Source: Desulfovibrio gilichinskyi (GTDB lineage: Bacteria > Desulfobacterota > Desulfovibrionia > Desulfovibrionales > Desulfovibrionaceae). From it: a stretch of DNA of 64,000 nucleotides. The first letter of the stretch is position 1, and the number at the start of each line of letters is the position of its first letter. The translations under genes were made by a program, and so were the position numbers. Shown one piece after another: positions 7,878 to 15,439 of the stretch. The notes beneath the pieces were generated by a model. It was not told the origin of the DNA, did not search any database, and saw only the letters and a program-made list of their open reading frames with translations. The stretch covers positions 58,657-122,656 of the forward strand of contig NZ_FWZU01000007.1 of the NCBI RefSeq assembly GCF_900177375.1, read 5' to 3'.

Positions 7878-8654
7878 ATGAAAAAAACACTGCTTGCTCT
7901 GAGCCTGGTCGTGATGGTGTTGATGTTCTTTGTCACCGCCAACCTCTATGCTTCCACGGCTGATGACCGTATTGAGTCATCTGCCAAACAGACCTATGTG
8001 TTCAAAACCTTTCTCAAGAATGATAACATTAAAGTGGCATCCAGTGATGGCCACGTGAAGCTGACAGGAACCGTTGAAGAAAAATCGCACTTGTCTCTAG
8101 CCAATGATACTGTTGAGGGACTACCCGGTGTGAAAAGCGTAGATAACCAGTTGACGACGAAAGAGACGGATTCCTCTGACAGTATGGACGCATGGCTCAT
8201 CACAAAAGTCAAATTCACCCTTTTATTTCACAAGAGCGTGGACACTGTCGGAACTAATGTCACAGCCGAAAACGGCATCATCACTTTACGCGGCGAAGCC
8301 GACAACCTCGCCCAGAAGAAGCTGACAAGCGAGTATGCTGGCGATGTCGATGGCGTCAAAAGTGTCAACAATATGATGACGGTATCTGCTTTATCAAAGG
8401 ACAAGTCTAATAACTCATCCATGATTGAGTCCGTTGGAGACGCCGTTGACGATGCATCTATCACCGCCATGGTCAAGGGGACCCTGCTATATAATAGCTC
8501 GACCAGCGGACTGAAAACAAACGTCGTGACCAAGGACGGAGTAGTTACCCTGAAAGGTAAAGCCAAGAACAATGCCGAGAAAGATCTAGCAGAAAAGCTC
8601 GCTAATGACGTGCATGGCGTAAAGAAGGTCGTTAACAACATAACCATTAATTAA
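7878..8654 (+). CDS. Periplasmic protein with three BON domains (OsmY-like)
   Basis: 258 residues. A signal peptide (MKKTLLALSLVVMVLMFFV, likely cut after LYA) is followed by three BON domains at about 32-95, 107-172 and 192-257. Each carries the family pattern: an amphipathic helix, a V...G.V.L.G strand (VASSDGHVKLTGTV, VTAENGIITLRGEA, VVTKDGVVTLKGKA) and a GVK.V.N end. BON proteins such as OsmY bind membranes or phospholipids and are induced by osmotic or envelope stress. The first two are joined by a Ser/Asp linker. GAGGA precedes the ATG. DUF3309 and CsbD genes follow on the same strand within 300 bases. Confidence 0.9.
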   Translation: MKKTLLALSLVVMVLMFFVTANLYASTADDRIESSAKQTYVFKTFLKNDNIKVASSDGHVKLTGTVEEKSHLSLANDTVEGLPGVKSVDNQLTTKETDSSDSMDAWLITKVKFTLLFHKSVDTVGTNVTAENGIITLRGEADNLAQKKLTSEYAGDVDGVKSVNNMMTVSALSKDKSNNSSMIESVGDAVDDASITAMVKGTLLYNSSTSGLKTNVVTKDGVVTLKGKAKNNAEKDLAEKLANDVHGVKKVVNNITIN

Positions 8655-8739
8655 AGCATTTCATATAACAAGAGTCAGAAGTTGGATCAAAGAGTTCTGC
8701 ACTCTGTTTACAGCCAATCTTTAACAGCGGAGAAAAACA

Positions 8740-8898
8740 ATGTCTCTTGGCGGAATAATACTGATCGTATTGGTGCTTATGCTTCTGGGAGTAATCCCCG
8801 TTTGGCCTCACAGCCGCTCATGGGGCTACGCCCCCAGCAGTATATTGGGGATTATCACAATTGTCCTCGTAATCATGCTTTTTACCGGCCGATTGTGA
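8740..8898 (+). CDS. DUF3309-family small membrane protein
   Basis: 52 residues: MSLGGIILIVLVLMLLGVIP, then WPHSRSWGYAPS, then a second hydrophobic segment ILGIITIVLVIMLF. The two membrane spans joined by a WPHSRSWGY loop are the hallmark of DUF3309 (typical length about 50). AGCGGAG lies 8 bases before the ATG. Function unknown; the family is often found with CsbD and BON genes in stress-related clusters. Confidence 0.87.
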   Translation: MSLGGIILIVLVLMLLGVIPVWPHSRSWGYAPSSILGIITIVLVIMLFTGRL

Positions 8899-8941
8899 CC
8901 GATTAGCAGTTCATAACTTTTAACACGAAGGAGTGACGTTA

Positions 8942-9121
8942 ATGAAATCGAGCACAGTAAATAAGGTCAAAGGCAAGCTGCATCAGGCTTCCGGCAAGGT
9001 GAAGGAAGTGACTGGCGAAGCCATCGATAATAACGAAATGCAGATTAAGGGTAAATCCGAGATTTTTGAAGGAAAGGTTCAGGAGAAAACCGGCGAGATC
9101 GAACAAGTCGCAGACAAATAG
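8942..9121 (+). CDS. CsbD-family stress protein
   Basis: 59 residues, lysine/glutamate-rich, with the CsbD pattern: VKGKLHQASGKVKEVTGEA near the N-terminus and a second GKVQEKTGEIEQ near the end. CsbD is a small general-stress protein (sigma-B regulon in Bacillus); its mechanism is unknown. A GTG at 8933 in frame lies inside the AAGGAG ribosome site, so the ATG at 8942 is chosen. A hairpin follows at 9151-9188. Confidence 0.9.
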   Translation: MKSSTVNKVKGKLHQASGKVKEVTGEAIDNNEMQIKGKSEIFEGKVQEKTGEIEQVADK

Positions 9122-9150
9122 ATTAAAGACCATTTAAGTGTAGTTTTATC

Positions 9151-9188
9151 ACAGCCGGAGCCACTCAGAAAACGGTGGCTTCGGCTGT
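9151..9188. terminator. Hairpin between convergent genes
   Basis: 14-bp stem (9151-9164 with 9175-9188, one G-T pair) and 10-base loop between the convergent csbD-like and minus-strand genes. It lacks a long T run on either strand, so termination is likely but not certain. Confidence 0.6.
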
Positions 9189-9194
9189 TAACTT

Positions 9195-9569
9195 TTATCT
9201 GCCGGGCACAGGATAGATCTTTTGTTCGGATTTAGCCGAATTTTTCTCTAGATGATGGTAGCGGTTCCAAGCATTTTCCGATAAACGTCCCAAAATGGCG
9301 TCAAGATCGGATTCCTGCATCAGCTCTCGCAGACCTGCTCCTTCCATAAGGCTATCCGAGAGCAGATAGCCCTCATCCTTTTCAAGGTCGAGTTGAATAT
9401 CCGGAATGTTGAAATCAGGCAGAGTCTCGCAGATATCCACCAACAGGTCACGCACCGTTTGATAGAAGAATTTCTTCACGTCCTCCGTGGATTCGGCCTG
9501 AACCATCATCTCGCGGAAACTGCTGCGAAACTCCTGTTCCTGTGCACTGAATGAACGCTGAACTGTCAT
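9195..9569 (-). CDS. Uncharacterised acidic protein
   Basis: 124 residues from ATG 9569 (MTVQRSFSAQEQEF), which has an AAGGAG site 5-10 bases upstream; a longer frame to 9632 lacks a site and would run through the promoter. It is acidic and helix-rich, with DVKKFFYQTVRDLLVDICE and a C-terminal AWNRYHHLEK; there is no signal peptide or membrane span. I do not recognise the family. A good promoter and a palindrome lie just upstream. A 33-base copy of its start region recurs at 10630-10662, suggesting that a second copy once existed. Confidence 0.6.
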   Translation of the reverse strand: MTVQRSFSAQEQEFRSSFREMMVQAESTEDVKKFFYQTVRDLLVDICETLPDFNIPDIQLDLEKDEGYLLSDSLMEGAGLRELMQESDLDAILGRLSENAWNRYHHLEKNSAKSEQKIYPVPGR

Positions 9570-9588
9570 ATGTTCTCCTTGGTTGTTG
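9556..9588 (-). repeat. 33-base repeat, copy A (start region of gene at 9195-9569)
   Basis: Covers the ribosome site, start codon and first four codons of the gene ending at 9569. Matches 10630-10662 with two substitutions. Confidence 0.75.
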
Positions 9589-9609
9589 GTGTTTCGATTA
9601 CATCCCGCT

Positions 9610-9625
9610 GCCCGTTTGAACGGGC
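9610..9625. promoter_or_regulatory. Palindrome in the 5' leader
   Basis: GCCCGTTTGAACGGGC: two 7-base inverted arms with a 2-base centre. It lies about 13-28 bases downstream of the -10 box of the minus-strand promoter, where a repressor operator or a leader hairpin would sit. Confidence 0.5.
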
Positions 9626-9637
9626 AATCCATATTAT

Positions 9638-9665
9638 ATTATAGCAGTAAAAGTGGAATCGGCAA
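9638..9665 (-). promoter_or_regulatory. Sigma-70-type promoter
   Basis: Minus strand: TTGCCG (9665-9660), 16-base spacer, TATAAT (9643-9638), driving the gene that starts at 9569. The -10 box is a perfect consensus. Confidence 0.65.
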
Positions 9666-9675
9666 ACAACGAAAG

Positions 9676-9885
9676 TTAACTGCGCGAGTATTTGACAATA
9701 TCTTCTTTGAATTCTTCTTCAAATGCCTGCTGGAAGGGGCCGCAAAAATAGGACAAGAATTTCAGGATCAGGCTGGGTTTCTTTTCCGGAATCTCGTTCG
9801 GTCCGTATTGGGTCAGTCGTTTCTGCGCTTCAGCCTAACTGAGACCGTCTGGCGACGATCCCAGTTAGGCCTGCAGTTCGGGCAT
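9676..9885 (-). pseudogene. N-terminal remnant of a plasma-membrane H+-type P-type ATPase
   Basis: Read on the minus strand from ATG 9885, the frame gives LGSSPDGLS, then EAQKRLTQYGPNEIPEKKPS and LILKFLSYFCGPF. This is the cytoplasmic N-terminal module of proton-type P-type ATPases (family pattern GLS-EA-RL-YGPNE-P-K, then FLSYFWGP before the first membrane helices). Two in-frame stops break it (codon 7, and where the family has the residue before AEAQ), and after GPF the sequence changes to an unrelated acidic tail ending at 9676. The remaining roughly 750 residues of the enzyme are absent from the window. So it is a dead fragment, with no ribosome site checked as functional. Confidence 0.75.
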
Positions 9886-9925
9886 GGGAACTGTTTTATT
9901 GTATTGCCTCAGGATTGCTGATTAA

Positions 9926-10198
9926 TTAACGGCTTTCATCAAATTCCTTCAAGAGATCGTCCGAGCTAGTGTAATGCCGCTCAGACACATTTTTGATTGA
10001 ACTGATCACGGTTGGATCCGCTCCGTTTTTTTGGGCCTGTTTAAGAATGTCGTCCTTCATTGCCGGGTAGCCCAAGCCATGAAGTGACGTGGTTATGCCC
10101 GCCAATAAATCAGTTTGATCCCCTGTTAATTTGCCGGTTCCGGGCATATCGCTGCCCTTAGTTTTGATAGTTCGATGTTCTTTTGAGGTAATAGTCAT
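9926..10198 (-). CDS. DUF2795-like small protein
   Basis: 90 residues. The C-terminal 50 residues (LGYPAMKDDILKQAQKNGAD, then V..SIKNVSERHYTSSDDLL) follow the DUF2795 pattern of YPA.K.EL...A..NGAD..V...L..L....Y.S...V. The N-terminal 40 residues are a Lys/Thr-rich, probably disordered segment with LTGDQTDLLAGIT. DUF2795 proteins are small, soluble, of unknown function and common near stress genes. ATG is preceded by GGAGGG. It is followed within 40 bases of spacing by nothing but the ATPase remnant, and the lmo0937-like gene lies 43 bases upstream on the same strand. Confidence 0.7.
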   Translation of the reverse strand: MTITSKEHRTIKTKGSDMPGTGKLTGDQTDLLAGITTSLHGLGYPAMKDDILKQAQKNGADPTVISSIKNVSERHYTSSDDLLKEFDESR

Positions 10199-10241
10199 GA
10201 TAACCCTCCGAGATAGTAAGAATGTTTATCGTTTAGACCGG

Positions 10242-10388
10242 TTAAATCCGTCGACCCTGAATGACTCGGATCGCGATCATTATGATAGCCAGGACCAAGA
10301 GTATGTGGATGAATCCACCTATGGTGTAGGAGCTAACCACGCCTAGAAGCCAAAGGATAATAAGAACGATAGCGATTGTTTGGAGCAT
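10242..10388 (-). CDS. lmo0937-family small membrane protein
   Basis: 48 residues: MLQTIAIVLIILWLLGVVSS, then YTIGGFIHILLVLAIIMIAI, then RVIQGRRI. Two membrane spans joined by an S-Y-T-x-GGFIH turn and a basic tail fit the lmo0937 family (about 45-50 residues). GGAG lies 6 bases before the ATG. Function unknown; the family is often found with CsbD and DUF3309 genes. It is probably in one transcript with the DUF2795-like gene that follows 43 bases downstream. Confidence 0.85.
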   Translation of the reverse strand: MLQTIAIVLIILWLLGVVSSYTIGGFIHILLVLAIIMIAIRVIQGRRI

Positions 10389-10520
10389 GTTTCTCTCCTG
10401 TTGTTATTCGGAACTTTGGACTTATATAATGTATAACTCATGTGAGGTAGGTAGGTCTGTGCGCTAGCACACATATGGACATTGGCGGCTTTATTCCTAT
10501 GCAGAAATTAAGAAAGGCTG

Positions 10521-10563
10521 CATAGCCTCTACTTTTAAGATTCTTAAAAATTGGATGGTTACC
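10521..10563. repeat. Recurring upstream element, copy B
   Basis: Copy of 4604-4647. It lies 133 bases upstream of the lmo0937-like gene on the minus strand, in the same orientation relative to that gene as copy A is to DUF2254. Confidence 0.6.
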
Positions 10564-10629
10564 CTAGAATTTTATGCACAATAATGTGGAAAAGAATAGT
10601 TGAAGTTTGAAAGATGGATCAAAGAAGGG

Positions 10630-10662
10630 CGCTGAACGGTTATATGTTCTCCTTGGTTGTTG
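10630..10662 (-). repeat. 33-base repeat, copy B
   Basis: Matches 9556-9588 with two substitutions. Here the start codon equivalent is changed and no gene follows, so it is a remnant. Confidence 0.7.
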
Positions 10663-10693
10663 TTTAATATCAAGGTTACGTTCTGAAAGAACG

Positions 10694-11917
10694 CTATTGA
10701 ATGTCGCAGAGAGGAAGCTCGACGATAACAGTGGTTCCTTCGGCCTCGGATGTGGTGAACCTGATTTGTCCACCATGGGCCTTGGTTATAAGCTGGGCGC
10801 TGTATGTTCCAAGGCCGGTACCGGCTTGTTTGCCCATAGTGGCATATTTTTCAAAGAACCTGTCCCTGATTAATTCAGGCACAGTACCGGAATTGTGGAT
10901 GGCAATGTTCACCTTGCCGAGTTCCGTTCGGATGGCTATAGTAACACATCCACCTATAGATGAAGCCTCAACCGCATTTTTCACCAGGTTCATAAATATG
11001 TTTTCGAAGAGAAAAGCTTCACCACACAACCACACATCTGCAGAAGAGCAATCTGCCGCCGTTTGGAGAACAATGGTTACATTTTTCTGTGAGGACAGTC
11101 TCGCCAGAGAATTCTTCACGGCTTCAAGAATTTGGTAAATTTCGATCGGTGTTTTAGCTGGAGTATATTCTCCCTTTTCCATCTTTCGCAAAGGCTCTGC
11201 GGCCTCAATAAGATGGATAACTTGCCTAATACCAAGAATGATTTGCGGAAATTCCTTCATCAAAGAGGCCTCGTCGCTACCTTCCATTACCAACTGCGCC
11301 AAGGAAAAGAGATTGATAAGTGGTCCTTTGATGTCGTGATGAACGATACGTTCAACGTCCTTGCGAAATTGTTCTTCCTGCTTACGCTCCGTGATGTCAT
11401 GCATCATAAGAAGACAGACTGGCTCCTTTTCGGCATTCTGGACGGTGGTAGCCGTCAAATGCACCCAAAATTCTCCACCGATTTTTTTTACCAGACGTAA
11501 CTCGAACTCCGCCGTATCCGCCGATACGTCTTTTTTGAAGAGATCTTTGCGTTGCCTGTAATAAATATCTTGGTCTTCCTTATAAATAAATTTGGTCCAA
11601 GGCTGTCCGACCATTTCACTCCGGAGCATGCCGAGCAGCGTCGCGGCAGTAAGGTTGGACTCAAGAATCAGCCCCTGTTCGCTGATTGTGCAATACCCGA
11701 CCGGAGCCAGATCATAGAGGTCGAAGTAGCGCGCCCGTGCTGCGTCCAGTTCCTCCTGCGCCCGGCGCAATTCTTCATTCTGCAGTTCCAGTTCGATTTG
11801 ATGTACCCGCAGCTCGTGGAGCAATTGCTGCATTTCCTCAAGTGTAATTGAGCTCTTGGTCGCAGAATCGTCCTTCTTGATTAATTCTTCGGCTTGTAGT
11901 CTTAGCTTGTCCGTCAT
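10694..11917 (-). CDS. PAS-domain sensor histidine kinase
   Basis: 407 residues. An N-terminal coiled coil (about 25-62, EELRRAQEELDAARAR) leads into a PAS domain (62-180; DLAPVGYCTI, ending MHDITERK), then a HisKA-type helix with H194 in HHDIKGPL, and a HATPase domain with NLVKNAVEAS (N box) and GTGLGTYSAQLITKAHGG (G2). The G1 box reads HNSG, as in several kinases of this group. No membrane span, so a cytoplasmic sensor. Its start overlaps the stop of the CheB-CheR-PAS gene in an ATGA, so the two are coupled; together they look like one large CheBR-PAS-kinase protein split in two. Confidence 0.9.
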   Translation of the reverse strand: MTDKLRLQAEELIKKDDSATKSSITLEEMQQLLHELRVHQIELELQNEELRRAQEELDAARARYFDLYDLAPVGYCTISEQGLILESNLTAATLLGMLRSEMVGQPWTKFIYKEDQDIYYRQRKDLFKKDVSADTAEFELRLVKKIGGEFWVHLTATTVQNAEKEPVCLLMMHDITERKQEEQFRKDVERIVHHDIKGPLINLFSLAQLVMEGSDEASLMKEFPQIILGIRQVIHLIEAAEPLRKMEKGEYTPAKTPIEIYQILEAVKNSLARLSSQKNVTIVLQTAADCSSADVWLCGEAFLFENIFMNLVKNAVEASSIGGCVTIAIRTELGKVNIAIHNSGTVPELIRDRFFEKYATMGKQAGTGLGTYSAQLITKAHGGQIRFTTSEAEGTTVIVELPLCDIQ

Positions 11918-14900
11918 GTGTTGTCCTTTCTCATAGTAGTGCGTTGAGTGACCGCCATGGCATAGACATGACCTGCATCATCGGCCAAAAAACTGGCTGT
12001 TAGCCACACCGGCAAAGTCTGTCCTTCCTTGTTCTTGCGACTTGTCTCATATGGCACCGGTATGTCACCCGCAGCGACCAGCCGGATCTTCTCCAATTCT
12101 TGCGCCTGTATATCCTTTGGAAGCATGTCTTGAATGTTCATGGTCAACGCCTCTTTTTCGGTCCAGCCGAAAATCCTCTGCGCTGAAGGGTTCCATGCCA
12201 AAATATCCCCATCCGTGTTCAGTACGGTAATAGCATCCTGTGAATCCCGGGCAATTCCCGCCAAGCGAAGCTGGTCATAGGCATCCTGCAGCAATTCGCG
12301 AGACTTCTTCATTTCGGTTATATCGACAAAGGTGATAACCACTCCCTCGATCACATTCTCAATGGTTCTGTAAGGTTGGATACGCATCGTGTACCATTTC
12401 CCTTCCGTCGTCTGTACTTCCAGTTCCTTGGGGAGCAGTGTCTCCAGCACCGATTGCACGTCAATAATCAAGCTGTCATAGCCCACCATCTTGGAGACTA
12501 TGTGACCAACAGGCCGCCCAATATCAACCGGGATCAAGTTTATGATCCGGGTGGCAGCCGGGGTAAAGCGCATAATACATAGTCGATTGTCTACGAATAT
12601 AGTGGCAATACCCGTACCGGAGAGCAAGTTGCTCATATCATTGTTAGCCTGCGACAGATCGATCAGCTTATTTTGCAGTTCGGTATTGACGGTGGTCAAT
12701 TCTTCATTGACTGATTGTAATTCTTCTTTGGAAGTTTCAAGCTCTTCGTTCGAAGATTGTAACTCTTCGTTTATGGATTGCATTTCCTCGTTGGATGATT
12801 TGAGTTCCTCATTGGATGTTTCCAATTCCTCAATAGTACTCTTGAGATATTCATCCTTAGCCAACAACTCTTGCCGCAACGTAGCAACATCCATATTTTC
12901 TTCTTTACCTGATCCGCCCACAACTTCATCTACACCTAAAGGTCCGTTTTTTTGCATCAGCTCGCATTCGAATTGCGACGTCGGCTTCAATATGACCAAA
13001 TAAAGCTGGTCTGCAAATTCGGCGTGATTTGCCGTCACCGGACAGATCGTCAAGTCAACCGATGTGAAGTGTCCATTGGTTTTAACTCGCAGAGCCAGAC
13101 TGCGTACGATTTCACTTGATGACTGGGCTTTGTGCAAAGCCGTACTCAATTCCCGGTGCAATCCTTCCCGGGCCATTTTGATAATGTTGTTGATTCCGGA
13201 TACGCCTTGCGCCGGCTCTAAATACTGTCCAGTACGACCATGAAGATAAAGGATGTCACCATGAGCGTTGACCAATACGCCTGCTGTGACGAATTGTTTT
13301 AGCAGCGTTTGTTCAGTCAATTCACGTAATGGCTGTTGCACTGGATTTATCCTTTTTACGGAGACATGCCGATGGGGGGATGACTCCACTTGTAACAGGG
13401 GTGGCAGAAAACGGTCTATAGTAGAAGGCAGCCTGCTGTTCAGATTCTCTTTGCGCAGGTAAAGCTTAGAGTTGCGATCTATGGCTGTGAACAGGTCTCC
13501 AAAATCACCCACTGTTTCCGATGTGCCCAAAAAGAGAACCCCACCCGGGCGCAATGCGTAATGGAAGAGTGGGATAAGCTTTTTCTGCAACGCTCCTCCA
13601 ATGTATATAAGCAGATTCCGACAGGCGATACAGTCCAACTTGGAGAATGGCGGGTCTTTGATCATGTCCTGTTCGGAGAATATCAGCATATTGCGGATCT
13701 TTTTGCGAATGCGGTAAACGCTGCCTTCGTCCTCAATCGCAAAAAACCGCGAGATACGTTCCGGCGTAACATCGTCGACGATGCTGGCTGGATAACGTCC
13801 GCTTCGGGCCGTGGCTATAGCCTTACTGTTAATGTCGGTGGCAAAAATCTGCACCATGAAATGTTGCTTGGTCTTTTCCAGATATTCTTGCAAGAGGATG
13901 GCGATGGAGTACGCTTCTTCTCCGGTAGAGCACCCCGTCGACCAAATCCGGATTGGGGAACCCTCGGACTTTCCGGCAAAAAGTTTCGGGACAACCTCTT
14001 TCTCAAACGTATTAAACACCTCGGGATCGCGAAAAAAATTGGTCACGCCAATGAGTAAATCGCGAAAAAGAGCTTCCACTTCCGCCGGAGCCTGCTCCAA
14101 ATATTGAATATACGCATCCACCATGGCGATCTGATGAATGGCCATGCGTCTTTCGATACGACGATGTATGGTACTTGGTTTATACATGGAAAAATCATGC
14201 CCAGTCTGAGCGCGTAGCAGGGCGCATATTTTTTGTAATGAATTTTCGGCTATATGCTTCGGCGTGGCCGGCTTCTGGAGGGGGGAGCTAAAGACGTGGG
14301 ACACATAGGCGATGATATGAGCGGGCATCTCGGACGGTGACAATTCGTAATCTACCAGACCCGTGGCAATGGCGCTGAGCGGCATGCCATTATATTCGCT
14401 GGAGCTGGGGCTTTGAGCAATAACCATGCCCCCTTCTTCCTTAATGGACCGTACGCCGAGGGTGCCGTCGCTGCCGGTGCCAGAGAGTACGATGCCGATT
14501 GCCGATTCATGTAGGCTCTGGGCTAGAGATTTGAAAAAAGAATCAATTGGCAATCGATGCCCCCGAGGGGCTACAGGTTCGATTAATTGGAGTCTGCCAT
14601 CCAGAAAGGTCATATCGCGATTTGGAGGGATGATGTAGGCACAGTTGGGCAAGACTTCCATTCCGTCTTCGACCTCAAAGACCTTCATACGGGTAGAGCG
14701 ACTAATAATTTCAGTCAGCAGGCTCTTGTGGTCCGGGGCAAGATGCTGCACCAGAACAAAGGACATTCCCGGATCTACATCTGCAGGCATGCCGGAAAAA
14801 AAGGATTCGAAAGCCGCCAAGCCTCCAGCCGAGGCACCAATTCCCACAATTGGGAAGATTGTTCCGAACTTTTTTTTAGGCTTGGTTTTTGTCTCGTCTA

Positions 14901-14958
14901 TCAATGCGGGACGATCCTTTCGCGGACTAGGATTTGCTGTATCTTTTTTCTTTGTCAT
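11914..14958 (-). CDS. CheB-CheR-PAS fusion protein
   Basis: 1014 residues. Residues 33-225: CheB methylesterase with the Ser-His-Asp triad S43 (GIGASAGG), H72 (QHLAPDH) and D164 (SGTGSDGTLG); there is no N-terminal receiver. Residues 235-500: CheR methyltransferase with the SAM motif IWSTGCSTGEEAYS (338-351). Residues about 690-766: a long repetitive coiled coil built from SNEEL/EELQS units. Residues about 766-870 and 885-1005: two PAS domains. Substrates of such fusions are not established; they may modify receptors or neighbouring signalling proteins. It is translationally coupled to the PAS kinase downstream and probably forms one sensor complex with it. It lies in the GC-rich accessory block, separate from the chemotaxis operon at 27-36 kb. 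Confidence 0.93.
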   Translation of the reverse strand: MTKKKDTANPSPRKDRPALIDETKTKPKKKFGTIFPIVGIGASAGGLAAFESFFSGMPADVDPGMSFVLVQHLAPDHKSLLTEIISRSTRMKVFEVEDGMEVLPNCAYIIPPNRDMTFLDGRLQLIEPVAPRGHRLPIDSFFKSLAQSLHESAIGIVLSGTGSDGTLGVRSIKEEGGMVIAQSPSSSEYNGMPLSAIATGLVDYELSPSEMPAHIIAYVSHVFSSPLQKPATPKHIAENSLQKICALLRAQTGHDFSMYKPSTIHRRIERRMAIHQIAMVDAYIQYLEQAPAEVEALFRDLLIGVTNFFRDPEVFNTFEKEVVPKLFAGKSEGSPIRIWSTGCSTGEEAYSIAILLQEYLEKTKQHFMVQIFATDINSKAIATARSGRYPASIVDDVTPERISRFFAIEDEGSVYRIRKKIRNMLIFSEQDMIKDPPFSKLDCIACRNLLIYIGGALQKKLIPLFHYALRPGGVLFLGTSETVGDFGDLFTAIDRNSKLYLRKENLNSRLPSTIDRFLPPLLQVESSPHRHVSVKRINPVQQPLRELTEQTLLKQFVTAGVLVNAHGDILYLHGRTGQYLEPAQGVSGINNIIKMAREGLHRELSTALHKAQSSSEIVRSLALRVKTNGHFTSVDLTICPVTANHAEFADQLYLVILKPTSQFECELMQKNGPLGVDEVVGGSGKEENMDVATLRQELLAKDEYLKSTIEELETSNEELKSSNEEMQSINEELQSSNEELETSKEELQSVNEELTTVNTELQNKLIDLSQANNDMSNLLSGTGIATIFVDNRLCIMRFTPAATRIINLIPVDIGRPVGHIVSKMVGYDSLIIDVQSVLETLLPKELEVQTTEGKWYTMRIQPYRTIENVIEGVVITFVDITEMKKSRELLQDAYDQLRLAGIARDSQDAITVLNTDGDILAWNPSAQRIFGWTEKEALTMNIQDMLPKDIQAQELEKIRLVAAGDIPVPYETSRKNKEGQTLPVWLTASFLADDAGHVYAMAVTQRTTMRKDNT

Positions 14959-15439
14959 GAGTATACCTTCATTTTTTAAGTATATCCTGTTCGAAGACTA
15001 TTGTCTTGTAGTTGCGAGGCAATAAAGTTTGATAAAAATATCGCCTTAATTCTGCCCTAAGCCAACGGGGATAACCTCTCTCGCAATTGCACCGTCACCA
15101 TGCCGAGGGCTTAAAATTTAAAAGAGAAAGCTACCAGTGGTATTTTATAACATTAAGGCGGTCTGTTTTTTGACTAGTTTTAATGGATATAGTCCTTTCT
15201 ACGCATGGTCGTTTGTGCTATTCAATTAAGACCTCTCGGACACTTTCACCACCACGGACGCGTTAACGAGTTACGACGTTCTGGTCGGTACGAATTCCTT
15301 CCATGTCCGCCATGGCAAATAGACCTCAGGCTGTGATTGCGTTCTTGCTGGTCCTTTCTCCAACCCAGTCCTTTTCCTGAGTCAGTCTAGTTTAAATCTG
15401 CCGAAACCTGTCACTGTTCCGGCAGCAGGAGGCAACAGC
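14959..15439. other. Divergent intergenic region
   Basis: 481 bases between the CheBR gene (leftward) and the glucan synthase gene (rightward). It must contain promoters for both. GCAGGAGG lies just before the glucan synthase ATG. I could not support any specific promoter pair, terminator or RNA gene. Confidence 0.5.

Larger units (their letters stand above)
10389..10693. other. Gene-free region with duplicated scraps
   Basis: Contains no gene that I can support. It holds copy B of the 44-base upstream element (10521-10563), which is oriented to drive the lmo0937-like gene, and copy B of the 33-base start-region repeat (10630-10662). The rest is AT-rich. Confidence 0.6.

Noticed and set aside
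9583..9921. Plus-strand frame of 112 codons
   Set aside because: It is antisense to the ATPase remnant and promoter; no ribosome site or family.
15231..15330. Short protein-like frame ending GTNSFHVRHGK before ndvB
   Set aside because: About 30 codons between stops, no start or ribosome site, no family recognised.
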